From the NCBI GenBank assembly GCA_964384335.1, contig CAYLKN010000016.1, positions 1-45,464 of the forward strand: DNA of 45,464 nt, written 5' to 3'. Source of the stretch: JAUICS01 sp964384335 (lineage in GTDB: Bacteria > Pseudomonadota > Alphaproteobacteria > Micavibrionales > Micavibrionaceae). The first letter of the stretch is position 1. Each line of letters begins with the position of its first letter. The translations under genes were made by a program, and so were the position numbers. This document shows, piece by piece, positions 9,449 through 17,244 of the stretch. Below the pieces are notes generated by a model. It was not told the DNA's origin and ran no database searches. It saw only the letters and a program-made list of their open reading frames with translations.

Positions 9449-9485
9449 AAAGAAAACCGGTAAAACTTCCTTCCCGGTTTTCTTT
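9449..9485. repeat. Perfect 12-bp inverted repeat between divergent genes
   Basis: AAAGAAAACCGG (9449-9460) and its exact complement CCGGTTTTCTTT (9474-9485) surround a 13-nt loop. On the minus strand the stem runs straight into a T-rich stretch, so in the leader of the amidohydrolase mRNA it would look like an attenuator. It also lies 10 bp upstream of the likely serS -35 box, so an operator is possible. Confidence 0.6.
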
Positions 9486-9495
9486 AAACTTTTCT

Positions 9496-9524
9496 TTGAC
9501 AAGATGACCGCTCTGGCCATAATC
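9496..9524 (+). promoter_or_regulatory. serS: Candidate sigma-70 promoter of serS
   Basis: A perfect -35 hexamer TTGACA (9496-9501) is followed after 17 bp by ATAATC (9519-9524; TAATCG if shifted by one base). It lies 36 bp before the serS ATG, with an AGGA ribosome site in between. This is the clearest promoter-like pair noted in the window. Confidence 0.55.
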
Positions 9525-9559
9525 GTGGATTAAACGAAAAAAAAGGATTTGCAGGACAT

Positions 9560-10840
9560 ATGTTTGATATGAAGGAAATTCGGGACAACCCGGAGCATTT
9601 TGATAAAAGCTGGGCAAGACGCGGTCTGGGTCCACAAACCCCGGCCATTCTGGATCTGGACATAAAACGCCGGGAAATTCAGACGAGGCTTCAGGAACTT
9701 CAGCGTGAGCGTAATGAAAAATCCCGTCAGATTGGTGAAATAAAAAAATCAGGCGGCGATGCAACAGAAACCATGAATGCAGTCACCCGCCTGAAAGATA
9801 AAATGTCCGAGCTTGAGGAGCGGGAAAAGACACTGGCTGAAAGCCTGAATCAGCATCTTGCAGCTTTGCCGAACATTATGGCGGCGGATGTTCCGGATGG
9901 GGCGGATGAGGATGAAAATGTTGAAATCAGACGTCATCTTGAACCTGTTGAGGGAAAAGAAACACCCGAACATTTTGAGATCGGCGAAGCCCTTGGAATG
10001 ATGGATTTTGAAACGGCCGCAAAAATGTCCGGCGCACGATTTGTCATGCTCAACAATGGAGTATGCCGCCTGGAGCGTGCTTTGGCCAATTACTTCCTGG
10101 ATATCCATACAAACGAACATGGTTATATTGAAGTCTCTCCGCCATTGCTGGTGAAAGATAACGCAATGTACTGGTCGGACAAATTGCCGAAGTTCGATAA
10201 TGGGTTCAGACTTGATGAGGGGTATTGGCTTATTCCGACATCAGAGGTTCCGCTCGCCTGTATGGTTGCGGAGAAAATCCTTGATCAGGAAGAGCTTCCA
10301 CTGCGTTTTACGGCATTTACACCCTGCTTTCGTTCGGAGGCGGGTGCGGCCGGAAAGGATACGCGCGGCATGATCCGGCAGCATCAGTTTTACAAGGTGG
10401 AGCTGGTCAGTGTAACGCATCCGGAAAAAAGTGAGGAAGAGCACGAGCGTATGACGGCGTGCGCCGAGAAAGTTCTGAAAAATCTGGGCCTGCCATTCCG
10501 GACTGTAACTTTATGCAGTGGTGATACCGGTTTTGGGGCTCAGAAAACCTATGACATCGAAGTCTGGCTGCCTGGGCAGGGACGGTACAGGGAAATTTCA
10601 AGCTGCTCCAATTGTGGGCCGTTCCAGGCAAGACGAATGAAAGCGCGTTTTCGTAAAAAAGGGGAGAAGGAAACCAGTTTCGTTCATACACTTAACGGCT
10701 CTGGCGTCGCGGTTGGCAGGGCATTGATCGCCATTCTTGAAAACTATTACGATCCTGAAGACGGCGGTGTCTTTGTTCCCGATGTTTTGAAACCCTATAT
10801 GGGGGGCATTGAAAAAATAACGGCTACAGATAAACGGTAA
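9560..10840 (+). CDS. serS: Serine--tRNA ligase
   Basis: A 426-aa class II aminoacyl-tRNA synthetase that charges tRNA-Ser (and tRNA-Sec where present). The N-terminal coiled-coil arm that grips the tRNA long variable arm spans about residues 28-105. The catalytic core holds motif 2 (FRSEAGAAGKDTRGMIRQHQ) and motif 3 (TLNGSGVAVGRALIAILENY), both intact. Length is typical. The ATG at 9560 follows GCAGGA at good spacing. It heads a plus-strand run serS-pcm-nlpD-thioesterase. In many alphaproteobacteria surE lies between serS and pcm, but here the 49-bp gap leaves no room for it. Confidence 0.98.
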   Translation: MFDMKEIRDNPEHFDKSWARRGLGPQTPAILDLDIKRREIQTRLQELQRERNEKSRQIGEIKKSGGDATETMNAVTRLKDKMSELEEREKTLAESLNQHLAALPNIMAADVPDGADEDENVEIRRHLEPVEGKETPEHFEIGEALGMMDFETAAKMSGARFVMLNNGVCRLERALANYFLDIHTNEHGYIEVSPPLLVKDNAMYWSDKLPKFDNGFRLDEGYWLIPTSEVPLACMVAEKILDQEELPLRFTAFTPCFRSEAGAAGKDTRGMIRQHQFYKVELVSVTHPEKSEEEHERMTACAEKVLKNLGLPFRTVTLCSGDTGFGAQKTYDIEVWLPGQGRYREISSCSNCGPFQARRMKARFRKKGEKETSFVHTLNGSGVAVGRALIAILENYYDPEDGGVFVPDVLKPYMGGIEKITATDKR

Positions 10841-10889
10841 TATGCGAAAACAGGGACACAGCATCCTTTGTGCCCTCACTTAGAGGAAA

Positions 10890-11528
10890 ATGGTAACCGA
10901 TACAAAAAAAATACGTCTTGTCATGCACCTGCGGCAAATGGGCATAACCGATACGGATGTATTAAGCGCCATTGAAAAAACGCCGCGTGAAGAGTTTCTG
11001 CCCCAACATCTGAATGATCAGGCCTATGAGGACACCGCTTTGCCGATAGGTTCCGGCCAGACGATCAGCCAGCCTTATGTTGTGGCTGTAATGACCCAGG
11101 CTCTGGAGCTGGATGATCGTCACAAGGTTCTTGAAATCGGGACCGGATCCGGATATCAGGCCGTTATCCTGTCCCATCTGTGCAGACGAGTTTATACCAT
11201 TGAACGCCATAAGACACTGCTGGATAAAGCGCTTGACATATTCGAGCGCCTGAGGCGGAGGAATATAACGGCCGTTTGCGGCGACGGAATGAAAGGCTGG
11301 CCTGAACAGGCGCCGTTTGATCGGATTATCGTAACGGCCGGAGCTTTGAAAAAGGCCCCCGAAGCATTGAAAGAACAACTCAAGGTCGGCGGAATTATGA
11401 TTATTCCTGTCGGGGAACAGGAAGGGAGCCAGACCCTCAAACGTTACAAGAAAGAAGCGGATGACACATTTGCCGTTCAGGATCTGCTTGCCGTTCGCTT
11501 TGTGCCGCTTTTGCCCGATTTGGCCTGA
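10890..11528 (+). CDS. pcm: Protein-L-isoaspartate O-methyltransferase
   Basis: A 212-aa SAM-dependent methyltransferase that methylates L-isoaspartyl residues in aged proteins and so starts their repair. The substrate-binding segment PIGSGQTISQPYVVAVMTQ and the SAM-binding glycine loop VLEIGTGSGYQAVILS are both typical of Pcm, and the acidic end of the next strand (VYTIERHKTL) is present. The start ATG has a GAGG ribosome site a few bases upstream. It follows serS by 49 bp and precedes an NlpD-like peptidase gene, the usual neighbour of pcm in proteobacteria. Confidence 0.95.
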   Translation: MVTDTKKIRLVMHLRQMGITDTDVLSAIEKTPREEFLPQHLNDQAYEDTALPIGSGQTISQPYVVAVMTQALELDDRHKVLEIGTGSGYQAVILSHLCRRVYTIERHKTLLDKALDIFERLRRRNITAVCGDGMKGWPEQAPFDRIIVTAGALKKAPEALKEQLKVGGIMIIPVGEQEGSQTLKRYKKEADDTFAVQDLLAVRFVPLLPDLA

Positions 11529-11615
11529 ATTTCTTTTTTTCTGAAAGCACCGTCTATTTACCAGCACATTATTTCCGGTTTAGAATTTAAACAATCTATA
11601 AAGTAAAATTCTTTT

Positions 11616-12542
11616 ATGAAGATAAATTTCCTTATTGTTCTAATTCTCATACAGGTGCTTGCGGCCTGCGGAAAAAGCGGGACGCCTGCACCCTATATCC
11701 ATTACGGTGAGGACAATCCTTCAGGCAGTGCTGGCGTTCATATTGTAAGGCCGGGGGATACCGCCTGGAGCATATCGCATCGTTACGACATCCCGTTAAG
11801 GGACTTGCTGGACAGGAACAGGCTCAAGCCGCCTTATTTGATGAAAGAGGGCGACCGCCTTTTTTTGCCGCCCCCACAGACCTATACTGTAAGGCCTGGG
11901 GATACGTTATTCAGCATATCGCGTCAGTTTGATGTCAGTACAACGGAGCTGGCCCGGATTAATGCCCTGTCCGATCCGTACAGAATCTATACCGATCAGA
12001 AAATCAAGCTTCCTTATACCGGCCGCTTTGCAGGCAAAGCTGCTCAAAAAACACAGACGCGGAGAGAAACATCCCCGGCTCCCACATATAGGCGCAACCA
12101 GCCGACGAAAGCAGCCGACGCACCTCGTCCAGCAATACCGCCGGAGGTGCCGCCACGAAGCTCCGGAAAGTTCCGATGGCCTGTTGAGGGGCGAATTGTT
12201 TCCACTTACGGGCCTAAAAAAAACGGCCTGCATAATGACGGCATTAACATTGCCTCTTCCAGAGGCGCACCGGTAAGAGCTGCAGAGAACGGGGTTGTCG
12301 TTTATGTTGGCGACGCGATTAAAGGCTATGGAAATCTTGTCCTAGTCCGCCATGATGATAACTGGATGACGGCCTATGCGCATCTTGACCGAATCCTTGT
12401 TTCCCGCGGTAAAACAAGACGAAGAGGACAGACAATCGGAACTGTCGGCTCAACGGGACAGGTAGACAGTCCGCAATTGCATTTTGAAGTGCGGCGCGGT
12501 ACGAAAGTTTATGATCCTGTCAGGTATCTGGAAAAAAGATAA
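11616..12542 (+). CDS. NlpD-like lipoprotein with two LysM domains and an M23 (LytM) domain
   Basis: A 308-aa envelope protein. A lipoprotein signal ends in the lipobox LAAC (Cys at about residue 19), so it should be lipidated and periplasm-facing. Two LysM peptidoglycan-binding repeats follow: VRPGDTAWSISHRYDIP and VRPGDTLFSISRQFDVS. After a Pro/Arg-rich linker comes an M23/LytM domain ending QLHFEVRRGTKVYDPVRYL. The first zinc-ligand motif, usually HxxxD, reads HNDGIN here, with Asn in place of the Asp. This suggests a non-catalytic NlpD/EnvC-type activator of cell-wall amidases rather than an active endopeptidase. Its place after pcm matches nlpD in other proteobacteria. Confidence 0.9.
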   Translation: MKINFLIVLILIQVLAACGKSGTPAPYIHYGEDNPSGSAGVHIVRPGDTAWSISHRYDIPLRDLLDRNRLKPPYLMKEGDRLFLPPPQTYTVRPGDTLFSISRQFDVSTTELARINALSDPYRIYTDQKIKLPYTGRFAGKAAQKTQTRRETSPAPTYRRNQPTKAADAPRPAIPPEVPPRSSGKFRWPVEGRIVSTYGPKKNGLHNDGINIASSRGAPVRAAENGVVVYVGDAIKGYGNLVLVRHDDNWMTAYAHLDRILVSRGKTRRRGQTIGTVGSTGQVDSPQLHFEVRRGTKVYDPVRYLEKR

Positions 12543-12559
12543 CGTAAAAAGGAAAATAT

Positions 12560-12991
12560 ATGCGCATCTGGTTTGAGGAGTATACACCCGAGTTTCTGAA
12601 CGAGGGCAGGGGGTTGATAAAAGAGCATATTAACAGCTATCTTGGCATTGAAATAACTGACATTGGGGATGATTTTCTCAAAGGCACTATGCCGGTTGAT
12701 CAGCGGACCAGGCAGCCTTTTGGCATTTTGCATGGCGGCGCAAGCTGTGTTCTTGCCGAGACGCTTGGTTCAATTGCGTCCTGGATGGTTATCGATCCGT
12801 CAAAATTTATGGCTGTCGGTCTTGAGATCAATGCCAGTCATCTGAGATCCGTATCGGATGGGCTTGTCACCGGCGTCTGCTCTCCATTACGGGTAGGGCG
12901 GACGGTTCATGTCTGGCAAATAAATCTTTTTAATACCCAGGATAAAATGACATGCACAACGCGTCTTACTGTGGCGATAAAGGAACGTTAA
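12560..12991 (+). CDS. Hotdog-fold acyl-CoA thioesterase (PaaI/MenI-like)
   Basis: A 143-aa single hotdog-domain protein. The signature FGILHGGASCVLAETLGSIAS, with the catalytic-type acidic residue in the long central helix, is that of PaaI/YdiI/MenI thioesterases, which hydrolyse aryl- or acyl-CoA thioesters as tetramers. The C-terminal strands GLEINASHLRSV and TTRLTVAIKER complete the fold. A good ribosome site (AAAAAGGA) lies upstream of the ATG, only 17 bp after nlpD, so it is probably cotranscribed. No menaquinone or phenylacetate genes are near, so the substrate is open. It overlaps the convergent small gene by 4 bp. Confidence 0.85.
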   Translation: MRIWFEEYTPEFLNEGRGLIKEHINSYLGIEITDIGDDFLKGTMPVDQRTRQPFGILHGGASCVLAETLGSIASWMVIDPSKFMAVGLEINASHLRSVSDGLVTGVCSPLRVGRTVHVWQINLFNTQDKMTCTTRLTVAIKER

Positions 12992-13314
12992 AAGTTTCTG
13001 CCGTTGCTTTCGTCAAGACCAAGACTAAGTCCCAGATTTGTTGATAGTGAAGAGGCAACGTTTCGGGCAGTTTCGCGAACACTTTCCTCACTCTGATCAT
13101 TTTCAAGATTAAGAGCAGCAATAGCGTCCCTTGCGGCCGGGGATAAGTCAACACTGTCTTCAATCGTGCGCTGGCGCACCTGTTCAAGGCTTTGCCGGAA
13201 ATTTTCAATATTTCCATCTTGTCCGGTGTTCGCCCGATCAACAGACTTGTTATCTTCACTGCCTGAGCGTAAAGCCTTAAAAAGTGATATATTCCCAATA
13301 CCAGGTATTTGCAT
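12988..13314 (-). CDS. Small hypothetical protein, 108 aa
   Basis: I do not recognise this protein. The ATG at 13314 (MQIPGIGNISLF) has an excellent AAGGAG site 6-7 bases upstream, so a longer reading from 13374 is unlikely. The sequence is hydrophilic and acidic, lacks a signal peptide, and holds a motif DSVDLSPAARDAIAAL at about residues 50-65. A run of the type 'V-[DS]-L-S-x-A-A' is seen in FlgM anti-sigma factors and some other flagellar proteins, but no flagellar gene is near and the rest does not match clearly. The C-terminal third is Ser/Asn-rich. It is transcribed away from the AhpD-like gene and is convergent with the thioesterase gene. Confidence 0.7.
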   Translation of the reverse strand: MQIPGIGNISLFKALRSGSEDNKSVDRANTGQDGNIENFRQSLEQVRQRTIEDSVDLSPAARDAIAALNLENDQSEESVRETARNVASSLSTNLGLSLGLDESNGRNF

Positions 13315-13616
13315 TGTTAACTCCTTAACCTGAGTATAATTATAACAAAAAAAGAGTAAATAGACTACAAACAAAAATAATACAATCCTTATGCCCTGGT
13401 CCTAAAACTCTCCTGATCCTAAACATGACCGGGACAAAAAATTACAAAATGCGATGGTATATTAAACTATTATTTCATGATAATGTGTAAATCCAGTTTT
13501 CGAAAAACAGATGTGAAGCTATGTTATTGAACGTAATGTTTACGTTTCTATTTCAAATTTTGCAGACCTAATATTAATGCGTCAATTCAGGCGAATTAAA
13601 CGAAAGGAGAAAAACA
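13315..13616. other. Divergent intergenic region with an inverted repeat
   Basis: These 302 AT-rich bases separate the small gene 12988-13314 from the AhpD-like gene and should hold both promoters. The clearest element is a perfect inverted repeat AACGTAA-TGT-TTACGTT at 13530-13546, about 70 bp before the AhpD-like ATG, which could be an operator. I see no further gene or RNA in it. Confidence 0.5.
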
Positions 13617-14168
13617 ATGCAACGTATACAACCCATAGAAAACCCCCAGGGAAAAGCTGAAGACCTTTTGAACCGGGCTGAGAAGGCCGCAGGGGCCAGG
13701 TTGAATATTTTCAAGCTCATGGCAAATGCGCCGTGTGTCCTTGAATCCTATCTTGAATTCAGCCGGTCATTGTCCAGCGGTACGCTCAGTGCGGCTTTAA
13801 GGGAAAGTATCGCCCTTTGTGTGGCCGGTTACAACGGTTGTGACTATTGCGCATCCGCCCATACTGCAATGGGACAGCATGCCGGACTTTCCGAGGACGA
13901 ACTGGACCGGAACCTGCGCGGTCAATCATCGGACAGCCGCACCCAGGCTGCCTTAGAGTTCTGTAAAGCTATTCTTGATGCCCAGGGCGGTATTTCGGAT
14001 GCTGATTTACAGGCTTGCAGGGATGCCGGATTCAGTGATGAAGAATGTTGTGAAATTCAGGCTAATGTCTGTCTTAATCTGTTCACAAACTACTTTAACC
14101 GCTGTTTTGGCACCGAAGTGGATCTTCCAAAGCATGTCTCCGCGCAGGAAGCACGCAGGGCGGCCTGA
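13617..14168 (+). CDS. AhpD-like carboxymuconolactone decarboxylase family protein
   Basis: A 183-aa protein of the CMD/AhpD superfamily. It contains the redox motif CDYCASAH (CxxCxxxH, about residues 76-83) preceded by the conserved Glu in ALRESIALCVAG, as in AhpD and peroxidase-related proteins. These use a Cys pair for peroxide reduction or related thiol chemistry. Two further Cys in a CC pair (DEECCEIQ) and a conserved Asn/Phe-rich helix (LNLFTNYFNRCFG) lie in the C-terminal half. AGGAG lies nine bases before the ATG. A strong terminator after it sits inside the convergent blh gene. Its position beside the carotenoid block would suit protection from light-driven oxidative stress, but that is only inference. 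Confidence 0.85.
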   Translation: MQRIQPIENPQGKAEDLLNRAEKAAGARLNIFKLMANAPCVLESYLEFSRSLSSGTLSAALRESIALCVAGYNGCDYCASAHTAMGQHAGLSEDELDRNLRGQSSDSRTQAALEFCKAILDAQGGISDADLQACRDAGFSDEECCEIQANVCLNLFTNYFNRCFGTEVDLPKHVSAQEARRAA

Positions 14169-14189
14169 TCTTCAGGGTGTATTAACAAA

Positions 14190-15161
14190 CTATTGATTCT
14201 CAGACGGCGGGTCATTGCTTTCCCGCCGTTTTTTTATGCTTTCAGCAAGGCGGGCAACAAGGCGGGTATGTTTACCGAATTCAATAAGGGCCATATGCGG
14301 AACGGTCAGAACAGCCAGCATGATTATCGTTGTCCGGAAAATGGTCTGTGCGGCCTCTTCACTTCCGGCGCTCTGAAAAATCAAATACACCAGAACGAAA
14401 AGCATAATACTTGCCAGAGTTAAGGGAATTCCGTCTTTGCAAAACTCTTTTAAAGAAGAATAGTGAAGATTTTTGTATAGTGTATTGAGATGTCTGAAAG
14501 AATGGGCAAAGCAAAAAAATACAATAAGGTAGGTCAGCGGCGGTAAAAAAAGTGCAGACAATAAGATGAAGAAAATTTCTAAAGCTGACTTATAGTTTTT
14601 TGCCTTAAAAAACTGATAACAAACAAAAAGAGAGTAAAAAACGGCTAGATGCGCAAGGATATAAAGGCCGATTGCAAATCCTTTTGCGGAATTTTCCGGA
14701 ACCAGATATGAAAATATTATCTCAAGCTGCTCAACATGATTATATGCCGGAAGGGCAAGGATCATCGTCCCGTTCAGCAACGGCTTTAAAGCAAACTGAT
14801 TTTCAAGGCTGTAATCCGATCCGAAGTGCCATGCAGAAATGATAAGAAAAAATAAGAAGCTGGCCGCCGGTGCAAGCATCCACAGTCCGAAAGCGGCGGC
14901 GGCAATAAGGAGATAGAGAATATAAAACAATACCTTATCACGCGATGTTGAAATCAGTCCTTTGGATGCGGCAATTTGTGGATCATAGGCCCCATGCGGC
15001 ATTCCAAGGATCATTACCGCGCCGGCCAATACAGTGATTTGAAAAACAAGAGGGAGATCAAACGGAAGATTTATCAGGGCAAGCGCGCACAGTGAAGAGA
15101 GTATAAAAACCCCCGGAATCAGTATATCCGCTGTATGTATATGGCGTTTAATCTGTTCCAT
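14190..15161 (-). CDS. blh: Beta-carotene 15,15'-dioxygenase, Brp/Blh family
   Basis: A 323-aa integral membrane enzyme that cleaves beta-carotene at the central double bond to two all-trans retinal molecules, the rhodopsin chromophore. The family marks are the His motifs in MILGMPHGAYDPQIA (about 53-67), ISAWHFGSDY and VFFCFAHSFRHLNTLY, embedded in several hydrophobic helices. It is last in the minus-strand crt cluster and its ATG overlaps the end of crtY by 14 bp, so translation is probably coupled. The C-terminal codons also hold the hairpin of a plus-strand terminator. With crtEIBY and a rhodopsin beside it, the assignment is firm. Confidence 0.95.
   Translation of the reverse strand: MEQIKRHIHTADILIPGVFILSSLCALALINLPFDLPLVFQITVLAGAVMILGMPHGAYDPQIAASKGLISTSRDKVLFYILYLLIAAAAFGLWMLAPAASFLFFLIISAWHFGSDYSLENQFALKPLLNGTMILALPAYNHVEQLEIIFSYLVPENSAKGFAIGLYILAHLAVFYSLFVCYQFFKAKNYKSALEIFFILLSALFLPPLTYLIVFFCFAHSFRHLNTLYKNLHYSSLKEFCKDGIPLTLASIMLFVLVYLIFQSAGSEEAAQTIFRTTIIMLAVLTVPHMALIEFGKHTRLVARLAESIKKRRESNDPPSENQ
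14204..14236 (+). terminator. Rho-independent terminator of the AhpD-like gene, inside blh
   Basis: A perfect 8-bp GC-rich stem, ACGGCGGG (14204-14211) with CCCGCCGT (14222-14229), is followed by seven more T. On the plus strand it lies 35 bp after the AhpD-like stop codon, and it is encoded within the last codons of blh on the other strand. Confidence 0.85.
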
Positions 15162-16323
15162 TTAGTACGGCCCTTATAAATGGTGCCTTCGGCACAGACA
15201 GGATCAGGCAGCCAATATCAAGCGGTGAAGCCTGATCCGCCATAAACCGTGCAAAGCGGTCAGGCGGCATGGTTTGTGCCATTTGGCGGAAGATTTGTAT
15301 GGATTTTTGCATATCGCCTGTCAATGCGCGTATGAACGTATTATCAAGAAACCGTTCTGTTGAATTGGAATATGTATAGGCCGTATCATGGTATGAAAAA
15401 TCCGTATTGGAAAGTTTTCCGGCAACGGCCTCTGCCCACTTCTGAATACGAAGAAACGCATATCCGCTTGAAGCTCTTAAAGCGCCTGCGTGGCCACCGG
15501 CACGAATAATATTCGTTGTCACTTTTTTCCGGTTTTTTTCCTTTGAAAAACCCATCGGTAAAATTCCGCTTTCTTCCCGTAGTAATTTGTAATCTTTTAT
15601 CTGTTTATCTGCGAGGTGTTTTTCCAGTCTGTCTTTTAATTGCTCCGGTCTGTAAAATATTCTGGAAAATGCTGTGTATTCAACCAATGCTTTATAAGGC
15701 GAAAACGGCAAGGTATATACAAACGTAAATTCCTGATTCTCTGATCTCATCTCGTCCATAAGACCGACGGTCTGTTCATCAAACACTGGCGTCTTTGTTT
15801 CAATCTCATATCCATGAAATATCTGGAACATTGGAAAGTTTTTCAGCTTTTCTTCCTGTAAGGGGCGTGTATCGATCACAGTGTCGGTGTAAATTCTGGT
15901 GTTGTCGGTATGAAGGCAGATATTTTTGCCGTTTTCACCAAAATCATCGGTTATATCCGTTATTTGTTCGTTTAAAAGAAGGGTCTGGCGTTTATCTTCG
16001 GCAATAATGGCTTGCGCTTTTCTGTAAAAGGCGAGGGCCGATATAAAGCAATATTCCATTTTCCGTCCAGGGCAAATCATTTCGAACGCCTGTCCCGAAA
16101 ATCGCCATTGCAGCCATTTTTGCCCGATACAGTCATCAAAAAGCGGAATGGCCATGTCTTTCTGTTTCCAGAAACACCAGCTTCTGTCGTTTTTGTATTC
16201 CGGCCTTTGTTCAATGTAAATAATTCTGCGGCTCCCCTTTCCAGTATGTGCATAATGCGCACCCAGACTTAACCCTGAACAGCCCGCACCAATAACGGCG
16301 ATTTCGGTTTCAAGAGTTTTCAT
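15148..16323 (-). CDS. crtY: Lycopene beta-cyclase
   Basis: A 391-aa flavoprotein-like cyclase that converts lycopene to beta-carotene. It begins with a Rossmann dinucleotide loop, IAVIGAGCSGLSLGAHYA, and has the CrtY signature DRSWCFWK (about 46-53). A further conserved segment is seen in RAGGHAGALRASSGYAFLRIQ (as separate parts around residues 275-295) and in the C-terminal LDIGCLILSVPKAPFIRAVL. The ATG overlaps the crtB stop as ATGA, giving tight coupling, and blh starts within its last codons. In this cluster the product feeds Blh, since I see no crtZ or crtW. Confidence 0.95.
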   Translation of the reverse strand: MKTLETEIAVIGAGCSGLSLGAHYAHTGKGSRRIIYIEQRPEYKNDRSWCFWKQKDMAIPLFDDCIGQKWLQWRFSGQAFEMICPGRKMEYCFISALAFYRKAQAIIAEDKRQTLLLNEQITDITDDFGENGKNICLHTDNTRIYTDTVIDTRPLQEEKLKNFPMFQIFHGYEIETKTPVFDEQTVGLMDEMRSENQEFTFVYTLPFSPYKALVEYTAFSRIFYRPEQLKDRLEKHLADKQIKDYKLLREESGILPMGFSKEKNRKKVTTNIIRAGGHAGALRASSGYAFLRIQKWAEAVAGKLSNTDFSYHDTAYTYSNSTERFLDNTFIRALTGDMQKSIQIFRQMAQTMPPDRFARFMADQASPLDIGCLILSVPKAPFIRAVLNGTD

Positions 16324-17240
16324 AGTCTCTCAATGCAGTTTTCCAGAAATTTCGCATAGTGTTGTGGTGGGGGCTCATCGATAAATCTTTTCATTTTTTT
16401 GTCCATAAAAAATTCTATCACACACCGGATTGTAAGCCGGAACTTCCTTTTATTTGACACTATGGTACGCCCTTCCCAGTAAGCATAGCCGTTTTCTGCC
16501 AGTTTGCGGCCTATTTCCCTGTAAAGGCGGGATGCCACCAGTATGCTGAGCCGTGGTCGCCAGGGCAGGGCGGAAAGCCCTTTATCGGCATAGCTGTAAA
16601 ACTCTTCAGCCATATCAAGGATGGCGCGGCAGCTGTCCCGGGCATCAGTTCCGCCTTCCGTGTCCGGATGAACAGTAAGGGCTTTCGGGTCTTTAACGGG
16701 AAGCATGGACTGTGGAATATAAATACGGTTTTGCAAGGCATCTTCCTGAATATCACGCGCAATGTTTGTCAGTTGCATTGCTATCCCAAGGGCAATGGCA
16801 TGTCTGTAAGCATTTTCATTTCTGCATCCCAGAACCGGACACATCATAAGCCCGACCGTTCCTGCCACACGATAGCAGTAGGTCAGAAGTTCATCTTCGT
16901 TCTGTATTCTTACTGTCTTCAGGTCACCTTTGACGCCTGTTAAAAGATCCTGCGCAATCTTTATATCAATGTCTTCCGTTCTTGCGAGTTGGAGAAAATC
17001 CCTGACCGGTGCCACTTCCGAATATTCATATTCAAGATCCTTACTCACCTGTTCCAGCTTTATCATGGCGGATTGTTTGTCCGCCTCCGTCACCGCCCGG
17101 TCAGCCATATCGTCGAGTGTCCGGCAGAAATAATAAAGCATTGCCGCTTTCTGCATCGTTTCTCTGCCCAGGATTTTTCCGGCAAATGAAAATGTACGGG
17201 CGTTTTTGTTAAGGATATCGATGGCTCTTGTGTTTCGCAT
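16320..17240 (-). CDS. crtB: Phytoene synthase
   Basis: A 306-aa head-to-head prenyl synthase that condenses two geranylgeranyl diphosphates to phytoene. Both Asp-rich, Mg-diphosphate binding motifs are present: D43 D44 xx D47 in RTLDDMADRAV and D163/D167 in NIARDIQEDALQNRIYIP. A TTG 15 bp upstream would lengthen the frame, but the ATG at 17240 gives the usual N-terminus (MRNTRAIDILNK) and lies 4 bp after the crtI stop. The next gene, crtY, starts within its stop codon. Compare the catalytically depleted paralogue at 25561-26394. Confidence 0.97.
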   Translation of the reverse strand: MRNTRAIDILNKNARTFSFAGKILGRETMQKAAMLYYFCRTLDDMADRAVTEADKQSAMIKLEQVSKDLEYEYSEVAPVRDFLQLARTEDIDIKIAQDLLTGVKGDLKTVRIQNEDELLTYCYRVAGTVGLMMCPVLGCRNENAYRHAIALGIAMQLTNIARDIQEDALQNRIYIPQSMLPVKDPKALTVHPDTEGGTDARDSCRAILDMAEEFYSYADKGLSALPWRPRLSILVASRLYREIGRKLAENGYAYWEGRTIVSNKRKFRLTIRCVIEFFMDKKMKRFIDEPPPQHYAKFLENCIERL

Positions 17241-17244
17241 GGCT

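Noticed and set aside
12988..13314. Firm assignment as FlgM anti-sigma-28 factor
   Set aside because: One short motif is similar, but the flanks and lack of any flagellar gene nearby do not support it. Left as hypothetical.
13305..13335. CtrA-type binding site before the small gene
   Set aside because: Two TTAA half-sites are present but separated by four bases rather than seven, and they overlap the ribosome site.
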